This document shows positions 44,417 to 54,136 of a DNA stretch of 64,000 bases, piece by piece. The DNA is from Ochrobactrum chromiisoli (GTDB lineage Bacteria > Pseudomonadota > Alphaproteobacteria > Rhizobiales > Rhizobiaceae). The notes beneath the pieces were generated by a model. That model made no database searches. It saw nothing but the letters and a program-made list of their open reading frames with translations, and was not told where the DNA came from. Made by a program: the position numbers and the translations under genes. The stretch is from NCBI RefSeq assembly GCF_026241335.1, contig NZ_JAPHAV010000002.1, positions 310,001-374,000 on the forward strand, given 5' to 3'. Numbering within the stretch: the first letter of the stretch is position 1; the number at the start of each line of letters is the position of its first letter.

Positions 44417-45808
44417 CTATCCTGCAATGATGGGCCATGGCTTTTGCGCTGGTCGCATATCCTCATAAGCTTTTGCAAGCCGAAGCACGCCCAGATCATC
44501 AAAGCGCTGCCCGAAAATCTGCAATCCGATCGGCAATCCCTTCGACGTATAGCCGCAATTGATTGAAATTGCTGGCTGCTCCGACATATTCATCGCAACG
44601 GTAAATGCGATATGCTCGAACGGACGCTGCGGATCATTGACAGGAGAAGCCCATTCCGCCGGATAGGTCGGCATCGGTGAGGTTGGCGAAAGAATAAAAT
44701 CGAAGTTTTTCGATGCGGCCAATGCTGCGTAGCGCATAGCATCAATCTGCGCAAAGCCCGTATAGACTTCTTCGCCGGTCAGCGATTTCGCAGTTTCCGT
44801 CCATTGATAAATATAAGGCAGGATTTTAGCGCGATTTTCCGGTGTCATTTTCGAGACATCTGCCCATGAGCGGGCACGCCAGAAGCGATCAAGACCGTCA
44901 ATCATGGTGCGATTGAGGAAAGGCTCAACCGGCTCGATAATCGCTCCTGCATCCGCAAAAGCTTTGGCTGCGGCCTCAACGGCCAAACGGGTTTCCTCAC
45001 CGGTTGTTTCGCCAAAACCGGCATCAAGCCAAAGTCCAATCTTTAGGCCCTTCACATCGATATTGAGGTCCATCCAGTCAATATCCTGATAAGGAAGGCT
45101 CATGGCATCGCGGCGATCGGGTCTCGAAAGCACCGACATGTAAAGCGCATTATCAGCAACAGTTCGCGTCATTGGCCCTGCAACGCGGCCAAGAAATGCC
45201 GGATCAATCGGAATACGTCCAAAAGACGGTTTTAGGCCAACCAGTCCACACCAGCCTGCTGGCAAACGAATGGAGCCGCCAATGTCGGTCCCGATGTGCA
45301 ATGGGCCGTAACCTGCCGCCCCTGCACTGCCTGCACCGGCACTTGAACCACCCGGATTGGTAGTCAGATCCCATGGATTGCGTGCAAGTTTATGAAAGCT
45401 CGAAAGACCCGACGAGAGCATGCCAAGATCAGGCATGGTTGTTTTTGCCAAAAGCACACCACCGGACTCGCGGGTGCGTGCTGCGGGCGGGGCATCAACC
45501 GCAGCAGGCTTAAGCGGCAATGCCGCACAACCAAGCGGCACGGCTGTGCCTTGCGTGGCAATGTTTTCCTTGATCGTCAGCGGCACACCGTCAATCGGAC
45601 CGGCAGGTGTCGCCTTCGCCCAACGCTCTTCTGAAGCTTTTGCCGATGCAAGTGCTGCATCAGGATCATAAGCCCAAAGCGCATTCAGCTTTGGCTCATA
45701 AGCTTCGATACGCTCAATAACGGCTTGCGTAACCTCAATGGGTGAAAGGGATTTGGCTTTATAAGCGGAGACGAGTTCGACGGCTGACAAATCGGCAAGT
45801 TCAGACAT
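44417..45808 (-). CDS. Amidase-signature family hydrolase
   Basis: A 463-residue amidase with the complete Ser-cisSer-Lys triad: Lys80 (GVPLTIKENIA), cis-Ser155 (NPGGSSAGAGS) and nucleophile Ser179 (TDIGGSIRLPAGWCG). No GatB gene is near and the C-terminal half is not GatA-like, so a catabolic amidase is favoured. It is the last gene in a long minus-strand group with a peptide/nickel-type ABC importer, SDR and aldehyde dehydrogenase, suggesting that it cleaves an imported amide. The 14-base gap from the ATPase gene supports co-transcription. Confidence 0.87.
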   Translation of the reverse strand: MSELADLSAVELVSAYKAKSLSPIEVTQAVIERIEAYEPKLNALWAYDPDAALASAKASEERWAKATPAGPIDGVPLTIKENIATQGTAVPLGCAALPLKPAAVDAPPAARTRESGGVLLAKTTMPDLGMLSSGLSSFHKLARNPWDLTTNPGGSSAGAGSAGAAGYGPLHIGTDIGGSIRLPAGWCGLVGLKPSFGRIPIDPAFLGRVAGPMTRTVADNALYMSVLSRPDRRDAMSLPYQDIDWMDLNIDVKGLKIGLWLDAGFGETTGEETRLAVEAAAKAFADAGAIIEPVEPFLNRTMIDGLDRFWRARSWADVSKMTPENRAKILPYIYQWTETAKSLTGEEVYTGFAQIDAMRYAALAASKNFDFILSPTSPMPTYPAEWASPVNDPQRPFEHIAFTVAMNMSEQPAISINCGYTSKGLPIGLQIFGQRFDDLGVLRLAKAYEDMRPAQKPWPIIAG

Positions 45809-45822
45809 GGTGTTCCCTTATT

Positions 45823-46671
45823 TCATTCCGGCAATCTGAGTGTAGAATCAACGCGCCGTGCGCGTTTGCGGCGTCCTGCAAACGGCTTGGGCACAGCATC
45901 GACAAGCGCGCGCGTATAATCATGCTGCGGGTTGTCGAAGACTTCGTTCGTCGGTCCCTGTTCGACAATATTGCCGTGATAAATAACGGCCACGCGGTCG
46001 GTGATTGCGCGCACAACGCCAAGATCATGGCTGATAAACAGATAGCTGAGGCCAAATTTTTCCTGCAAATCCATCATCAGATTAAGAACCTGCGCCTGAA
46101 TAGAAACATCAAGCGCCGAAACGGGTTCGTCAGCAACGATGAGCGCGGGTTTGGTAATCAATGCGCGAGCGATTGCGATACGCTGGCGTTGTCCGCCAGA
46201 AAACTCATGCGGATATTTTTCGGCGGAAGCTTTCGGCAGGCCAACGGCTTCCAGCACTTCCGCCACGCGCTCATCACGCTCTTTGCTACTTGTGCCGCGC
46301 TCCAGAGACACAATCGGCTCTGAAATAATGCGCCTGACCGTATGGCGCGGGTCAAGAGAGCCATAAGGGTCTTGAAAAATTGCCTGAAACCCTTTTCTCG
46401 CTTCGCGCAGGCTGGAACGATCAAGGGCGTAAATATCCTGACCATTGATCAGAATCTGGCCCGACTGGGGACGTTCCAATCCCATGACGGCACGTGCGAG
46501 CGTGGACTTTCCCGATCCACTTTCACCAACGATACCAAGGCTTTGTCCGGCTTCAATCTCGACATTCACACCATGCAGAACACGCAGTGATCCGGGTTTC
46601 GAAAGAAAGGATGGGCGCGGCAGCTGATATTCGCGCACGACATCGCGAACCTGCAAAATCATTTTTTTCAT
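45823..46671 (-). CDS. Peptide-type ABC transporter ATPase (DppF/OppF type)
   Basis: A 282-residue ATPase with Walker [12 protein letters not shown], signature [15 protein letters not shown] and Walker B LIVADEPVSALD. The start ATG 46671 overlaps the preceding ATPase gene by four bases and has GAGGTG upstream; the longer frame to 46692 lies inside that gene. It is the second ATPase of the importer at 45823-51107. The C-terminus after the core (GRRKRARRVDSTLRLPE) is short and lacks the Cys-rich OppF-type extension, which is on the other ATPase. Confidence 0.9.
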   Translation of the reverse strand: MKKMILQVRDVVREYQLPRPSFLSKPGSLRVLHGVNVEIEAGQSLGIVGESGSGKSTLARAVMGLERPQSGQILINGQDIYALDRSSLREARKGFQAIFQDPYGSLDPRHTVRRIISEPIVSLERGTSSKERDERVAEVLEAVGLPKASAEKYPHEFSGGQRQRIAIARALITKPALIVADEPVSALDVSIQAQVLNLMMDLQEKFGLSYLFISHDLGVVRAITDRVAVIYHGNIVEQGPTNEVFDNPQHDYTRALVDAVPKPFAGRRKRARRVDSTLRLPE

Positions 46672-47681
46672 GCGATCACCTCGCCTTCGCATGGATGAAG
46701 ACAGGCGGCACGATGGCTTGTTCCTTCGCTTTCACCAATAAGATCAAGCGGTGGAATGATTTGACGGCAGTCACCTTCGACAAAAGCACATCGATCCGCG
46801 AAGCTGCAATAAGGCGGCCGTGCCAGCGGGTCTGGCACAACGCCCGGAATTGCGGCAAGGCGCTGTCGCGGCTGTGAATGATCTCTCACAAGATTAGCCC
46901 CATGAGGAGAAGCTGCGAAAAGGCCCCGCGCATAAGGATGCGCCATGCGATGAAATACAGCGTCCGTTTGGCCGGTTTCGACAATGCGTCCTGCATACAT
47001 GACGGCAATGCGGTCGGTCATTTCTGAAACCACACCAAGATCATGGGTGATCAGCATCAGGGCCGTTCCAGTTTCATTGATCAGATCATCCATCAGATCA
47101 AGGATTTGCGCCTGAACAGTCACATCGAGCGCTGTTGTTGGTTCGTCGGCGATCAGCAGATCAGGCTCGCAGGCAATCGCCATGGCAATCATCACGCGTT
47201 GGCGCTGGCCACCTGAAAGCTGATGCGGATAAAGATCAAGATTAAAGCGCGGTGCAGGCAAACCAACGCGGTCGAGAAGCTGGCGCGCTTTGCGCTCCGC
47301 GTCAGCTCGGCTTTCACCCAAATGCAGTCGACGTCCTTCTGCAATTTGTGCGCCGATGGATTTAACCGGATTGAGCGCGGTCATCGGCTCCTGAAAGATC
47401 ATCGCCATGCGCCGTCCGCGCATTTTACAAAGCTGCGCTTCCGGCATATTCGCCAGATCCTGACCATTGAAACGCAATGTGCCACGCACACGCATTCGGT
47501 CAGGCAGCAGGCCCATGGCGGCAAGGGCTGTGATGGACTTGCCGCTGCCGGATTCTCCGACAATTCCAAGCCGTTCGCCGCGATTAAGCGTAAGCGTGAT
47601 GTCCGACACGATGTCAGCCGTGCGCACGCCAAATGGCAATTCGACGGACATGTTGTCCATTTCAAGCAAAGGTGTGGTCAT
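46668..47681 (-). CDS. Peptide-type ABC transporter ATPase (DppD/OppD type)
   Basis: A 337-residue ATPase: Walker [13 protein letters not shown], signature [15 protein letters not shown], Walker [13 protein letters not shown], and the C-terminal oligopeptide-transporter domain with cysteines in [15 protein letters not shown] and AACLHPC, which in DppD/OppD homologues bind an Fe-S cluster. It overlaps the permease gene by four bases and the next ATPase gene by four. It works with that ATPase, two permeases and the binding protein at 49629. Confidence 0.91.
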   Translation of the reverse strand: MTTPLLEMDNMSVELPFGVRTADIVSDITLTLNRGERLGIVGESGSGKSITALAAMGLLPDRMRVRGTLRFNGQDLANMPEAQLCKMRGRRMAMIFQEPMTALNPVKSIGAQIAEGRRLHLGESRADAERKARQLLDRVGLPAPRFNLDLYPHQLSGGQRQRVMIAMAIACEPDLLIADEPTTALDVTVQAQILDLMDDLINETGTALMLITHDLGVVSEMTDRIAVMYAGRIVETGQTDAVFHRMAHPYARGLFAASPHGANLVRDHSQPRQRLAAIPGVVPDPLARPPYCSFADRCAFVEGDCRQIIPPLDLIGESEGTSHRAACLHPCEGEVIA

Positions 47682-48538
47682 CTCTGCCTCCTCACGCGTG
47701 GGTCAAGCACGTCACGCAAACCATCACCCAGCATATTCAGACCCAGAACTGCGAAGGTGATCGCAAGGCCGGGGAAAATTGCGAGCCACGGCGCGTCATA
47801 GATAAATGTCTGCGCATCATTGAGCATCTTGCCCCAGCTTGGCATTGGAGGCTGCGTTCCAAGTCCAACATAAGACAGGCCGGCTTCGGCAACGATTGCG
47901 AGTGCGAACTGGATTGTCGCCTGCACAATCAACACATGGTTGATATTGGGCAGTACATGCAAAAGCGTGATCGATATATCGCCGCGCCCTGCGCAGCGCG
48001 CTGCCTGCACATATTCGCGTTTCCATAGGCCGAGCGATGCACCACGTGTGACACGGGCAAAGACCGGAATGTTAAAAATACCAATGGCAATCATTGCATT
48101 AACCGCACCGGGGCCAAAAATGGCCGTGATGATGACGGCGGTCAGCAATGCCGGAAATGCAAAGGCCAGATCGGTCATGCGCATCACAAAACCATCGATC
48201 ATTCCGCCGCGCGCCGCAGCAAACGCTCCAAGTGGAATGCCAAGACCCGCGCCAACCAATACAGCAATAAGTGACACAGCGATGGAATTGCGCGCACCAA
48301 CTATGATCATCGAAAAGACATCACGGCCAAAATTATCTGTGCCAAACAGATGCGTAAGGCTTGGCCCTTGCAATTTTTCGCGGAAATTCATGGCGGTTGG
48401 CGAATAGGGCGTCCAAAAATAGGACGCGACAGCCATTGCCACCAGAATAACTGTAATCAACGCGCCAATCATAAGGCTACGGCTTAAAAACAATGCCCGA
48501 AAGCGGTTTGGTTTGGCGGACACCTGAACATCACTCAT
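47678..48538 (-). CDS. Peptide-type ABC transporter permease (DppC type)
   Basis: A 286-residue inner-membrane permease with six helices. After helix 1 comes the typical HLFGTDNFGRDVFSMIIVGARNSI segment, and the cytoplasmic loop YVQAARCAGRGDISITLLHVLPNINHVLIV corresponds to the EAA motif (given as a region, about 175-205). The C-terminal [19 protein letters not shown] is characteristic of DppC/OppC. It overlaps its neighbours by four bases at each end, so all four membrane and ATPase genes are translated in step. Confidence 0.91.
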   Translation of the reverse strand: MSDVQVSAKPNRFRALFLSRSLMIGALITVILVAMAVASYFWTPYSPTAMNFREKLQGPSLTHLFGTDNFGRDVFSMIIVGARNSIAVSLIAVLVGAGLGIPLGAFAAARGGMIDGFVMRMTDLAFAFPALLTAVIITAIFGPGAVNAMIAIGIFNIPVFARVTRGASLGLWKREYVQAARCAGRGDISITLLHVLPNINHVLIVQATIQFALAIVAEAGLSYVGLGTQPPMPSWGKMLNDAQTFIYDAPWLAIFPGLAITFAVLGLNMLGDGLRDVLDPRVRRQR

Positions 48539-49488
48539 CGGTTGCCTCCTGTCGAAAGGCGGGGATCAATGAAGCCATAGACCAGATCAACAATGAAATT
48601 GACGGCAATCACAGATGCGGCGAGCAGCGTTACCAGTGATTGCACGGTCACAAGATCGCGTTGTGCAATCGCCTGAAACACCAGACGCCCCAGGCCAGGG
48701 AGATTAAAAACATTCTCGATGATGATGGTTCCCGCCAGCAGGAATGAAAATTGCAGGCCGATGATGGTGACAACGGGGATCAGTGCATTGGGTACCGCAT
48801 GCCGCCAGAGTGCCGCCTTGCGTGTCAGCCCTTTGGCGCGCGCGGTGCGTACAAAATCTTCGCCCAATGTTTCAATCACCGCCGAGCGTGTGACACGGGC
48901 AAGGATGGCGGCAAGCGGCAAAGCAAGAGCCAAAGCGGGCAAAAACAACGACCGAAGGCCGTTCAAGACCCCATCTTCCCAGCCAGCGAAACCCGAAGCC
49001 GGGAACCATCCAAGCTGCAAAGCAAACAAAAGGATGAGAAGCAGTCCGAGCCAAAAATTTGGAATAGCAACGCCAACCTGTGCCACGCCCATGGAAAGGA
49101 CGTCGCCAGTCTTGCCGCGTTTTGATGCTGCATAAACGCCCACCGGAATGGCAACTGCCACCGAAAGCAACATGGAAAGCAAAGCCAGCGGCAGCGTGAC
49201 CATAATGCGCGGGCCGAGCAATTCACTGATCGGCACTGAATAGGTGTAACTTGTGCCGAAATCACCTTTCAGAAAGCCACCGATCCACGAAAGATAGCGC
49301 CACCAGAGCGGCTGATCGAGACCCAGCTGCTGATGCAATGCAGCCAGTGTTTCCGGCTGCGCATTGATCCCGAGGATCACGGCTGCGGGATCTCCCGGCA
49401 AAACCTGCATTAGCAAAAAGACGATGACGGAAGCCGCAAGCGTCGTAAGTAAGAGCGATACGAACCGCCCGGATATATAAGCCAGCAA
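48535..49488 (-). CDS. Peptide-type ABC transporter permease (DppB type)
   Basis: A 317-residue permease with six helices. The start is taken as TTG 49488, five bases after a perfect AAGGAGG ribosome site, giving MLAYISGRFVSLLLTTLAAS; the open frame up to 49533 lacks such a site. Conserved blocks are VLPGDPAAVILG after helix 1, the FVRTARAKGLTRKAALWRHA EAA loop and PGLGRLVFQAIAQRDL near the end. It is separated from the binding-protein gene by 140 bases containing a stem-loop, so it may be expressed at a lower level. Confidence 0.9.
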   Translation of the reverse strand: MLAYISGRFVSLLLTTLAASVIVFLLMQVLPGDPAAVILGINAQPETLAALHQQLGLDQPLWWRYLSWIGGFLKGDFGTSYTYSVPISELLGPRIMVTLPLALLSMLLSVAVAIPVGVYAASKRGKTGDVLSMGVAQVGVAIPNFWLGLLLILLFALQLGWFPASGFAGWEDGVLNGLRSLFLPALALALPLAAILARVTRSAVIETLGEDFVRTARAKGLTRKAALWRHAVPNALIPVVTIIGLQFSFLLAGTIIIENVFNLPGLGRLVFQAIAQRDLVTVQSLVTLLAASVIAVNFIVDLVYGFIDPRLSTGGNR

Positions 49489-49591
49489 TGCGACCTCCTT
49501 GGAAAGCAGGATTTCCCACTTTCCACATTCCAATCTGCCAAGCGCCTTCCCCTTGTTTTTATGGAGCGCATAGCCATTCTTCGTGTCAGTA

Positions 49592-49622
49592 TTCGCCCCT
49601 TTGCATTACGCATCGGGGCGAA
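49592..49622. terminator. Stem-loop after the binding-protein gene
   Basis: TTCGCCCC and GGGGCGAA form an 8-bp perfect stem with a 15-base loop, six bases after the stop codon at 49629. No U-run follows on the minus strand. Stem-loops at this position in importer operons commonly stabilise the upstream mRNA. Confidence 0.6.
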
Positions 49623-49628
49623 ACCATT

Positions 49629-51107
49629 TTAGTTTTCCCAGTATGCCTGTGTGAGATCGTTCGCTGGGATCGGCATATTCTTCCACACACCCTTCACGTT
49701 CTTGTTCCACACACCAATTTTTGGCAGCGCATAAAGGAAGATATTCGGCTCATCGGCGGCAAGCTTTTCCTGTAGCTTCTTGACGATTTCGAGTTGTTCT
49801 TCATCACTGCCAGCTTCGGCATAGGCTTTGTAGAGCGCCTTATATTCCGGGCTGTTATAGTTGAAGTAGTACTTATCACGCGCATAGATATCGAGATCGC
49901 GCGGTTCGGTATGCGCGATGATCGTCGCATCAAAATCCGAACGCTTGAACACCTGATCAAGCCACTGCGCAAATTCCATTGGCACCAGATTGGCCTGAAT
50001 ACCGACTTCTGCCAGCATCGCGGCAATGATCTCGCCGCCACGACGCGCATAGGCCGGTGGTGGGAGCGTGATGGTGATTGACGTGCCAGCCGGAATACCG
50101 GCCTCTTCCAGCAACTGTTTTGCTTTCGCCGGATCATAAGGATAGGTTTCCGACAAATCGACATAGCCCGGATCGACCGGCGCGTAATGTGATCCGATTG
50201 GCGTACCAAACCCGGCGTAAGTGCCTTCAATCAGGCCCTTGCTGTCGATAGCGTGGGCCAGTGCCTGACGAACTTTTACATTGTCGAAAGGTGCTTTTGC
50301 ATTGTTAAGCGACAGCAGAACCTTGCCTGCCGTATCACCAACTTCAACATGCAGCTTGTCATCACTCTCAAAACGGCTGATCAGCTCCGGTGCCTGAAAC
50401 ATCGGGAACAGATCAATGTCACCAGCAAGAATGGCAGCTGCGGCAGCCGATGGATCACTGATGAAACGGAAAGTGACGGCTGAGAGCTTTGCAGGCTCGC
50501 CCCAATAATCGGGATTGCGTTCAAGCTCTACGCGATCGCCCTGTACCCAGCGCTTGAACTTGAACGGACCCGTGCCAACCGGCTTGGTCTTGTTGTCAGG
50601 TGCAGAATTAGGCGCAATCATTACTGCATCGCCCCACCCCATATTGAACAAAAAGTTCGAACTTGGGCGTTTGAGGGTGACAACAGCCGTCGCAGGATCA
50701 GGACATTGTGTGCTTGCGATCGGCTCAAAAAGGCCCTTCTGCGCATTGGTGGAATCTGGGGCGACTGCACGCTCATAGGAGAACTTTACCACCGCGCAAT
50801 CAAACGGCGTGCCATCGTGAAACTTCACGCCTTCGCGCAGCTTGAATGTATAGGTTTTCTTGTCGTCGGACACCGTCCAGCTTTCCGCGAGAAGCGGTTT
50901 GACGGTGCCATCTTCAACAATACGCACCAAACCTTCATAAAGATTGGCATAGGTAACCTGTCTGATACCAGCTGCAGCATTTGCCGTCGGATCAAGGCCC
51001 GGCGGCTCCAGCACTTCGCCAACCACCAGTGTGTCTTTTGCAAAAGCACCGTTGATCGATGCCAGCATCGTGGCTGTTATCAGCCCGGCTTTCAGCAGCT
51101 TACCCAT
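49629..51107 (-). CDS. Peptide-type ABC transporter binding protein
   Basis: A 492-residue solute-binding protein of family 5 with signal peptide MGKLLKAGLITATMLASINGAFA. The SBP_bac_5 pattern is seen in KLREGVKFHDGTPFDCAVVKFSYERA and YKALYKAYAEAGSDEEQ. Start ATG 51107 follows AGGGGAG; the frame extends to 51197 without a ribosome site. The rest of the set is typical of dipeptide, nickel, glutathione or opine importers. Its place after an SDR and an aldehyde dehydrogenase suggests a carbon or nitrogen source rather than peptide import as such. The ligand is unknown. Confidence 0.9.
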   Translation of the reverse strand: MGKLLKAGLITATMLASINGAFAKDTLVVGEVLEPPGLDPTANAAAGIRQVTYANLYEGLVRIVEDGTVKPLLAESWTVSDDKKTYTFKLREGVKFHDGTPFDCAVVKFSYERAVAPDSTNAQKGLFEPIASTQCPDPATAVVTLKRPSSNFLFNMGWGDAVMIAPNSAPDNKTKPVGTGPFKFKRWVQGDRVELERNPDYWGEPAKLSAVTFRFISDPSAAAAAILAGDIDLFPMFQAPELISRFESDDKLHVEVGDTAGKVLLSLNNAKAPFDNVKVRQALAHAIDSKGLIEGTYAGFGTPIGSHYAPVDPGYVDLSETYPYDPAKAKQLLEEAGIPAGTSITITLPPPAYARRGGEIIAAMLAEVGIQANLVPMEFAQWLDQVFKRSDFDATIIAHTEPRDLDIYARDKYYFNYNSPEYKALYKAYAEAGSDEEQLEIVKKLQEKLAADEPNIFLYALPKIGVWNKNVKGVWKNMPIPANDLTQAYWEN

Positions 51108-51130
51108 GACTCCCCTTTTCCTATAATTAT

Positions 51131-51883
51131 TTAAATCGAACGCCCGCCATCCACGTCGAGCGCAACCCCTGTAATCATAGAGGCTTGAGGCGAGCAAAGG
51201 AAAGCCGCAGCTTCAGCCAAATCATCAGGTTTCAAAAGCCGGCCCATCGGAATGGAATCGCGAAATTTTTTGCGGATTTCTTCGCTGTCTTCGCCCATAA
51301 ATGTGGTCAGAAGCGGTGTTTCACCCGCAACCGGATTGAGCGCGACAACACGAATTTTTGCCGGTGCAAGTTCGATTGCAAGCGCTTTGGTTACAGAAAC
51401 AACCCAGCCTTTGGTGGCATTATACCAGGCGAGATTCGGCCGCGGACGCCCCGCGCCTGTCGAGGCAACATTGAGGATGACCCCCTCCCCATTGGCCTTG
51501 AAATGCGGAATCAGCCTGCGCGTCATAAGGTAAACGCCACGCACATTGACGCCCAGAATGCGATCAAACTCATCGGGCTCAACCAGTTCAGCACTTTGCG
51601 GCTTATGTCCGATACCGGCATTGTTGATCAGAATATCAACTTTGCCGAATTTCGAAATTGCAGCCTCGACAGCTGCATCCACATCCGCTTCGCTCGAAAT
51701 ATCGGCGGCGACAGCGAGTGCTGCATCACCGATTTCTCCCGCTACACGTTCGGCTCCCACTTTATCTCGGTCGACGATAACGACCTTCGCGCCGCCTGCA
51801 ACAAAGCGCTTTGCCATGCCTTCGCCAAATCCCGAACCTGCTCCTGTAATGAGCGCGACCTTACCTTCAAGCGACACTGTCAT
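51131..51883 (-). CDS. Short-chain dehydrogenase/reductase
   Basis: A 250-residue classical SDR: NAD(P) motif TGAGSGFGEGMA (TGxxxGxG), the NNAG motif in ILINNAGIGHKP, catalytic Ser in NVASTGAGR, and Tyr/Lys in YNATK. An Asp at the end of beta-strand 2 (VVIVDRDK) favours NAD(H). The start ATG 51883 follows TTGGAGA. With the aldehyde dehydrogenase encoded just upstream it could oxidise an alcohol to an aldehyde and then an acid. It is 23 bases from the binding-protein gene and clearly in the same operon. Confidence 0.88.
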   Translation of the reverse strand: MTVSLEGKVALITGAGSGFGEGMAKRFVAGGAKVVIVDRDKVGAERVAGEIGDAALAVAADISSEADVDAAVEAAISKFGKVDILINNAGIGHKPQSAELVEPDEFDRILGVNVRGVYLMTRRLIPHFKANGEGVILNVASTGAGRPRPNLAWYNATKGWVVSVTKALAIELAPAKIRVVALNPVAGETPLLTTFMGEDSEEIRKKFRDSIPMGRLLKPDDLAEAAAFLCSPQASMITGVALDVDGGRSI

Positions 51884-51954
51884 TCTCCAAAATGCAATTT
51901 CCTGCGCATTTTCAGACGGGAAACCGGTTCCCATTGTTCCTGAAACTGCGATAT

Positions 51955-53427
51955 TTATCCGTGATACACGGAGATCGTTTTCAGCGAGGCAAAGCCGTAA
52001 AGTGCCTCAAAGCCCTTTTCGCGGCCATGACCGGACTTTTTCACACCACCAAATGGCAGTTCAATGCCACCGCCGGCTCCGTAATTGTTGATGAACACCT
52101 GACCGGAATGAATAGCGTGTGCAAGGCGGAACTGACGACTGCCATCATTGCTCCAAATACCGCAAACAAGCCCATAGTGCGTGCCATTGGCAATCGCGAT
52201 GGCTTCTTCTTCGGTATCAAAAGGTAGAATAACCTGCACCGGACCGAAAATTTCTTCCTGTGCCAAACGGTGATCAGCGGGCACATCCCGGATCAATGTC
52301 GGAAGCACATAGGCTCCACCTTCCGGCGCATCTGCGACCATCTCACCCTGAGCAGCAATGGACAGACCATCCTGCTTTGCAAGCGCAAGATAGCTCTCGA
52401 CAATTGCCTTCTGACGCTGCGACACAACTGGGCCAACAGAGGGATCAGTGCTGGCCGGTCCAACTGTCAAAGCACGATAGCGTTCACTCATTCGGGCAAT
52501 GACGTCTTCGTAAATGCTGCGTTCGACCAAAATACGTGATGAAGCAGAACAGGTCTGACCCGCATTCTGAATGCCGGCATTGACGAGAAACGGAACGGCG
52601 CGATCAAGGTCCGCATCGGCAAAGACGATCTGTGGCGACTTGCCGCCAAGTTCCAACGTTACGGGCACCGTGTTTTTCGCAGCAGCCGCCTGTACAGCCT
52701 CACCAGTTCGGACAGATCCGGTAAAGGAGATGTGGTTGATGTCGGGATGTTCGGACAGGGCCGCGCCCGCTTCCGCACCAAGCCCGGTTACAATATTCAA
52801 TGCGCCTGTTGGCAGACCGGCTTTTTCAGCAATTTTCGCAAACTCAAGAATGGTCAGACAAGCCTCTTCGGCTGGCTTCACCACTGCCGCATTGCCCATG
52901 GCCAGCGCTGCACCAAGGCTGCGGCCAAGAATCTGCATCGGATAATTCCAAGGAATGATGTGACCAGTCACACCATGTGGCTCATAGATGCTCAGAACCG
53001 TAAAGCCATTTTGGTAAGGCAGTGTGTCACCATGAACCTTGTCGGCGGAAGCGCCGTAAAATTCCAGATAGCGCGCCAGTGCCACCACGTCGGCGCGTGC
53101 CTGCGTCACCGGCTTGCCAACGTCTTTTGATTCCAGATCAGTCAGGAGATCGATGTTTTTTAGTACTTCCTCGGAAATGCGATGCAGAACCCGGCCGCGT
53201 TCCGTTGCCGTAAGCTTACCCCAATCACCCGAAAGTGCTGAACGCGCAGAAGCGACAGCCAGATCAATATCAGCTTTTGTACCACGTGCAATCAGCGCCA
53301 GATCGCTGCCGTCAGAGGGGTTTTTAAGGGTAATAAGCTCGCCACCGACAGCGTCCTGCCATTGACCTGCAATGAAATTGCCATAGCGCAGAAGACCTGC
53401 TCCGCCGGTTGTGTTTTCATGTTTCAT
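51955..53427 (-). CDS. NAD(P)-dependent aldehyde dehydrogenase
   Basis: A 490-residue ALDH. The catalytic Glu is in VTLELGGKSPQIVF and the catalytic Cys in NAGQTCSASSRIL; the C-terminal FGGVKKSGHGREKGFEALYGF is typical of betaine/aminoaldehyde-type ALDHs. Start chosen at ATG 53427, six bases after GGGAGA; ATG 53433 is too close to this site. It overlaps the regulator gene by 11 bases. With the SDR and amidase it suggests degradation of an amide, amine or alcohol. The precise aldehyde is not determinable. Confidence 0.9.
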   Translation of the reverse strand: MKHENTTGGAGLLRYGNFIAGQWQDAVGGELITLKNPSDGSDLALIARGTKADIDLAVASARSALSGDWGKLTATERGRVLHRISEEVLKNIDLLTDLESKDVGKPVTQARADVVALARYLEFYGASADKVHGDTLPYQNGFTVLSIYEPHGVTGHIIPWNYPMQILGRSLGAALAMGNAAVVKPAEEACLTILEFAKIAEKAGLPTGALNIVTGLGAEAGAALSEHPDINHISFTGSVRTGEAVQAAAAKNTVPVTLELGGKSPQIVFADADLDRAVPFLVNAGIQNAGQTCSASSRILVERSIYEDVIARMSERYRALTVGPASTDPSVGPVVSQRQKAIVESYLALAKQDGLSIAAQGEMVADAPEGGAYVLPTLIRDVPADHRLAQEEIFGPVQVILPFDTEEEAIAIANGTHYGLVCGIWSNDGSRQFRLAHAIHSGQVFINNYGAGGGIELPFGGVKKSGHGREKGFEALYGFASLKTISVYHG

Positions 53428-54097
53428 TTTCATTCTCCCGCAGAGGTCTTTCAGCCTCCAGTCTCGCCGTGGTTGCGCGAATATGTGCCCGCGCCAGCTT
53501 TTCGGCTTCTTCGCCATTACGTGCGGCAATGGCTTCAACAATTGCGCCATGTTCGCGGATCGCCTCACGTGCCCTGTCAGCCGAGAGTGAAAAAGACGGC
53601 GCAAACACCTGGGATGTCATTCGAAGAAGTGGAACAAAGGGAATGAGTGAGTCATTGCCCGCTGCATTCATAATCGCCATATGGAAATCAACGTTGGACT
53701 GCGTGTAAGCTTTCGGGTCCCATGGATCGACGACAGCGCCCTGCCCCGCAACAAGCGCGCGCAGGGCCGCAATATCCGCATCCGTCGCCCGTTCAGCCGC
53801 AAAACGGGCAGTAACACCATCAAGCACTTCACGCACGGCATAAGCATCAATGAGGCGTGTGAGATCAGCCGAAGCCACACGTACACCCCGTCCCGGCAAA
53901 TGAATGACCAGGCCGTCGCGCTCAAGAACACGCAAAGCTTCGCGCAGCGGTGTACGGCTGATGCCAAATTCAGCAGCCATATGCTCCTGACGAAGAATCG
54001 CACCCGGTGCATAAACGCCCGCATAGATTCGCTCGCGAAGTGCTTCAGCCACTTCGTCCAGCAAACGGGTCTGACTGCGCCACTCAAAAACTGCCAA
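53417..54097 (-). CDS. GntR-family regulator (FadR/FCD subfamily)
   Basis: A 226-residue regulator. The N-terminal winged helix (LLDEVAEALRERIYAGVYAPGAILRQEHMAAEFGISRTPLREALRVLERDGLV, a region of about residues 10-65) is the GntR HTH, and the all-helical C-terminal FCD domain carries the metal/effector His set (DFHMAIMNAAGN and REHGAIVEAI). The start is TTG 54097 behind GGGAGG; a longer frame to 54139 would begin inside the operator. It heads and probably controls the ALDH-SDR-ABC-amidase operon, most likely as a repressor released by the imported compound or a breakdown product. Confidence 0.87.
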   Translation of the reverse strand: MAVFEWRSQTRLLDEVAEALRERIYAGVYAPGAILRQEHMAAEFGISRTPLREALRVLERDGLVIHLPGRGVRVASADLTRLIDAYAVREVLDGVTARFAAERATDADIAALRALVAGQGAVVDPWDPKAYTQSNVDFHMAIMNAAGNDSLIPFVPLLRMTSQVFAPSFSLSADRAREAIREHGAIVEAIAARNGEEAEKLARAHIRATTARLEAERPLRENENET

Positions 54098-54125
54098 AGA
54101 AAAGCCTCCCAACTTTTGGACACAA

Positions 54126-54136
54126 TATCCTGGATA
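54126..54136. promoter_or_regulatory. Candidate operator of the GntR regulator
   Basis: TATCC-T-GGATA is a perfect 5-bp inverted repeat, extended on one side by CAA (GGATACAA), 29 bases before the TTG start. On the minus strand TTGTATCC recurs ten bases on as TTGTGTCC. This fits FCD-type GntR sites in symmetry and position; binding is inferred. Confidence 0.5.
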
